From: Enhygromyxa salina
Lineage (GTDB): Bacteria > Myxococcota_A > Polyangia > Nannocystales > Nannocystaceae
Direction of reading: 5' to 3'
DNA length: 64,000 nt
NCBI RefSeq assembly: GCF_000737335.2
Contig: NZ_JMCC02000022.1
Coordinates: forward strand, 1-64,000
Shown: positions 63,060 through 64,000 of the stretch, one piece after another
Layout: each line of letters opens with the position of its first letter
How positions within the stretch are numbered: position 1 is the first letter of the stretch
Notes under the pieces: generated by a model
Databases searched by the model: none
Seen by the model: only the letters and a program-made list of their open reading frames with translations
What the model was told of the DNA's origin: nothing
Made by a program: the position numbers and the translations under genes

Positions 63060-64000
63060 TCACTGCACGATCTTCACCATTGACGACGACCCATGCCCAA
63101 ACCGCTCGGGCTCGTACATGGCCTCGGCGTGAACCGGCGGCAGCACGAATGTCCCCAGGTTGGTCGCCCGCGCGGTGTAGCTATATGTGTAGACCCCCGC
63201 GCCCAGGTGATCGGCAAACAACAACATTCGGTCATCCCGCATTTGCGTGTGATCGAAGCTAAACCACGGGTACCACCAACCCCGGCTCACCTCCGCGTAT
63301 GGGTACCCCCGGTATCCATAGTCGTAGTCGTAGCCACCGTCGTAGTTGGCGCCGCCCCCAGACACCCCAACGCTAGTCGAGAAGCGCGGGTTTTGGCCCT
63401 CGAACCCACCGGGCAGCGGATCATCAACGACCACGAAGTTGGCCCGATCCTGCACGGTCAAGGTCAGCGTGACCTTGACGTTGGTCCCCGCCTTCACGCT
63501 CCACGAGCCATCGTCGAGCTGCCGGACCGCGTTGGGATCCGGCTTGTCGGCGCCGCCCTCGGGCAGCGCTTCGTACCGGCGTGAGACCGTGAACCCGCGA
63601 TCGACCGGATCCATGTGAAAGTCCGCAGGCGCGTAGCGCAGCCCCAGCCGGTAATACAGCTTGCCCGGCCCCTCTTTGGCCAGCGTGACGCTCTGGACCG
63701 ACTGGCCAAGCAGCGCCCGCATCGGCAGCTGTTGGTTGACCTTCGCCATGTCGCGCCCCTCGAATTTGGCCTCGCCCGCGAACATGACGTCGAGCCAGAT
63801 CCGGGCCACGTAGTCCGGGGTCTCGCTCTCGATCGCGGCGTAGTAGCGCGACGCGGCCATCAACGCCCACGCGTTGGCGTGCGTGGTGGTCCAGCGCCCG
63901 CCGCTGCGAGGGTCGCGGTCCGACATCAAGCCGGCCATGATCTTTGGCGCCATGCCTTCGTCGCCGGTCTCCTGGCCCAGCTCGATCAGCGCCATCAAGG
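63060..64000 (-). CDS. Alpha-2-macroglobulin-like protein, C-terminal part
   Basis: The last ~313 residues of a large extracytoplasmic protein; the gene continues beyond the window edge. It shows the C-terminal features of bacterial alpha-2-macroglobulins: helices of the thioester-domain region ('THANAWALMAASRYYAA'), strands ('KLYYRLGLRYAPADF'), the 'DPVDRGFTVSRRYE' link, 'NFVVVDDPLPGGFEGQNP', a Tyr/Gly-rich insert and 'RDDRMLLFADHLGAGVYTYSYTARATNLGTFVLPPVHAEAMYEPE' near the end. The thioester motif itself, if present, lies off the window. Probably a periplasmic protease trap. Confidence 0.85.
   Translation of the reverse strand, partial: LMALIELGQETGDEGMAPKIMAGLMSDRDPRSGGRWTTTHANAWALMAASRYYAAIESETPDYVARIWLDVMFAGEAKFEGRDMAKVNQQLPMRALLGQSVQSVTLAKEGPGKLYYRLGLRYAPADFHMDPVDRGFTVSRRYEALPEGGADKPDPNAVRQLDDGSWSVKAGTNVKVTLTLTVQDRANFVVVDDPLPGGFEGQNPRFSTSVGVSGGGANYDGGYDYDYGYRGYPYAEVSRGWWYPWFSFDHTQMRDDRMLLFADHLGAGVYTYSYTARATNLGTFVLPPVHAEAMYEPERFGHGSSSMVKIVQ

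Overview
The window looks like chromosomal DNA of a myxobacterium, most likely of the Nannocystineae type (Nannocystis, Plesiocystis or Enhygromyxa relatives). The reasons are the high GC content, several secreted lipoproteins carrying long Gly-Asp linkers, tandem DUF4215/RCC1-type cysteine-rich lipoproteins, a CotH protein with a MYXO-CTERM-like tail, TIGR02996 and HEAT proteins, and eukaryote-like Ser/Thr kinases. The first 12 bases match the end of the Illumina adapter, so base 1 is probably an assembly contig end. The last gene is cut by the window edge.

Layout. 1-5.4 kb: a 22-bp tandem repeat, a DUF1707/LiaF-like protein, an SDR oxidoreductase, a complex palindromic repeat block (1832-2370), a NarL-type response regulator, and an mtnP-pfkB pair. 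5.5-8.4 kb: a lipoprotein, then a small beta-rich protein with an endonuclease/exonuclease/phosphatase-fold enzyme. 8.5-18.0 kb: a tightly packed six-gene minus-strand operon of two RCC1/DUF4215 lipoproteins, a membrane Ser/Thr kinase, a small membrane protein, a CBM9-like protein and a CAP-domain lipoprotein. 18.1-21.0 kb: an RHS protein with a variable C-terminal tail and an overlapping candidate immunity gene. 21.0-24.5 kb: a lipocalin-like protein and a one-module polyketide synthase (KS-ACP-TE) without an acyltransferase. 24.7-29.3 kb: a VWA lipoprotein, another Gly-Asp lipoprotein and a kinase with PAS domains.

29.8-53.6 kb is the most notable part: a roughly 24-kb defence island encoding a Dpd-type 7-deazaguanine DNA modification and restriction system. 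The plus-strand operon dpdE-F-G-H-I converges on a minus-strand pair, a giant dpdJ-type helicase and a Cas4/RecB-like nuclease. Divergent from these is folE2-dpdC-dpdA-dpdB. FolE2 makes the first intermediate of preQ0 synthesis from GTP. DpdA (a TGT paralogue) and DpdB (a DGQQR protein) would place preQ0 in DNA, and DpdC would convert it to the amido form. E to J are the presumed restriction arm. The cluster is a variant: DpdJ carries an extra N-terminal SF1 helicase and is translationally coupled to a separate nuclease gene, while DpdD, DpdK, QueC, QueD and QueE are not seen.

53.7-64 kb: pfkA with a TIGR02996 gene, a HEAT protein with regularly spaced Thr-x-Phe repeats, a CotH protein, a phage tail-collar protein, a beta-lactamase-family hydrolase and the C-terminal end of an alpha-2-macroglobulin-like protein. 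Three ~166-bp palindromic, CTAG-bounded MITE-like elements lie at 27150-27315, 60977-61144 and 61141-61306; the last two abut and share a CTAG.
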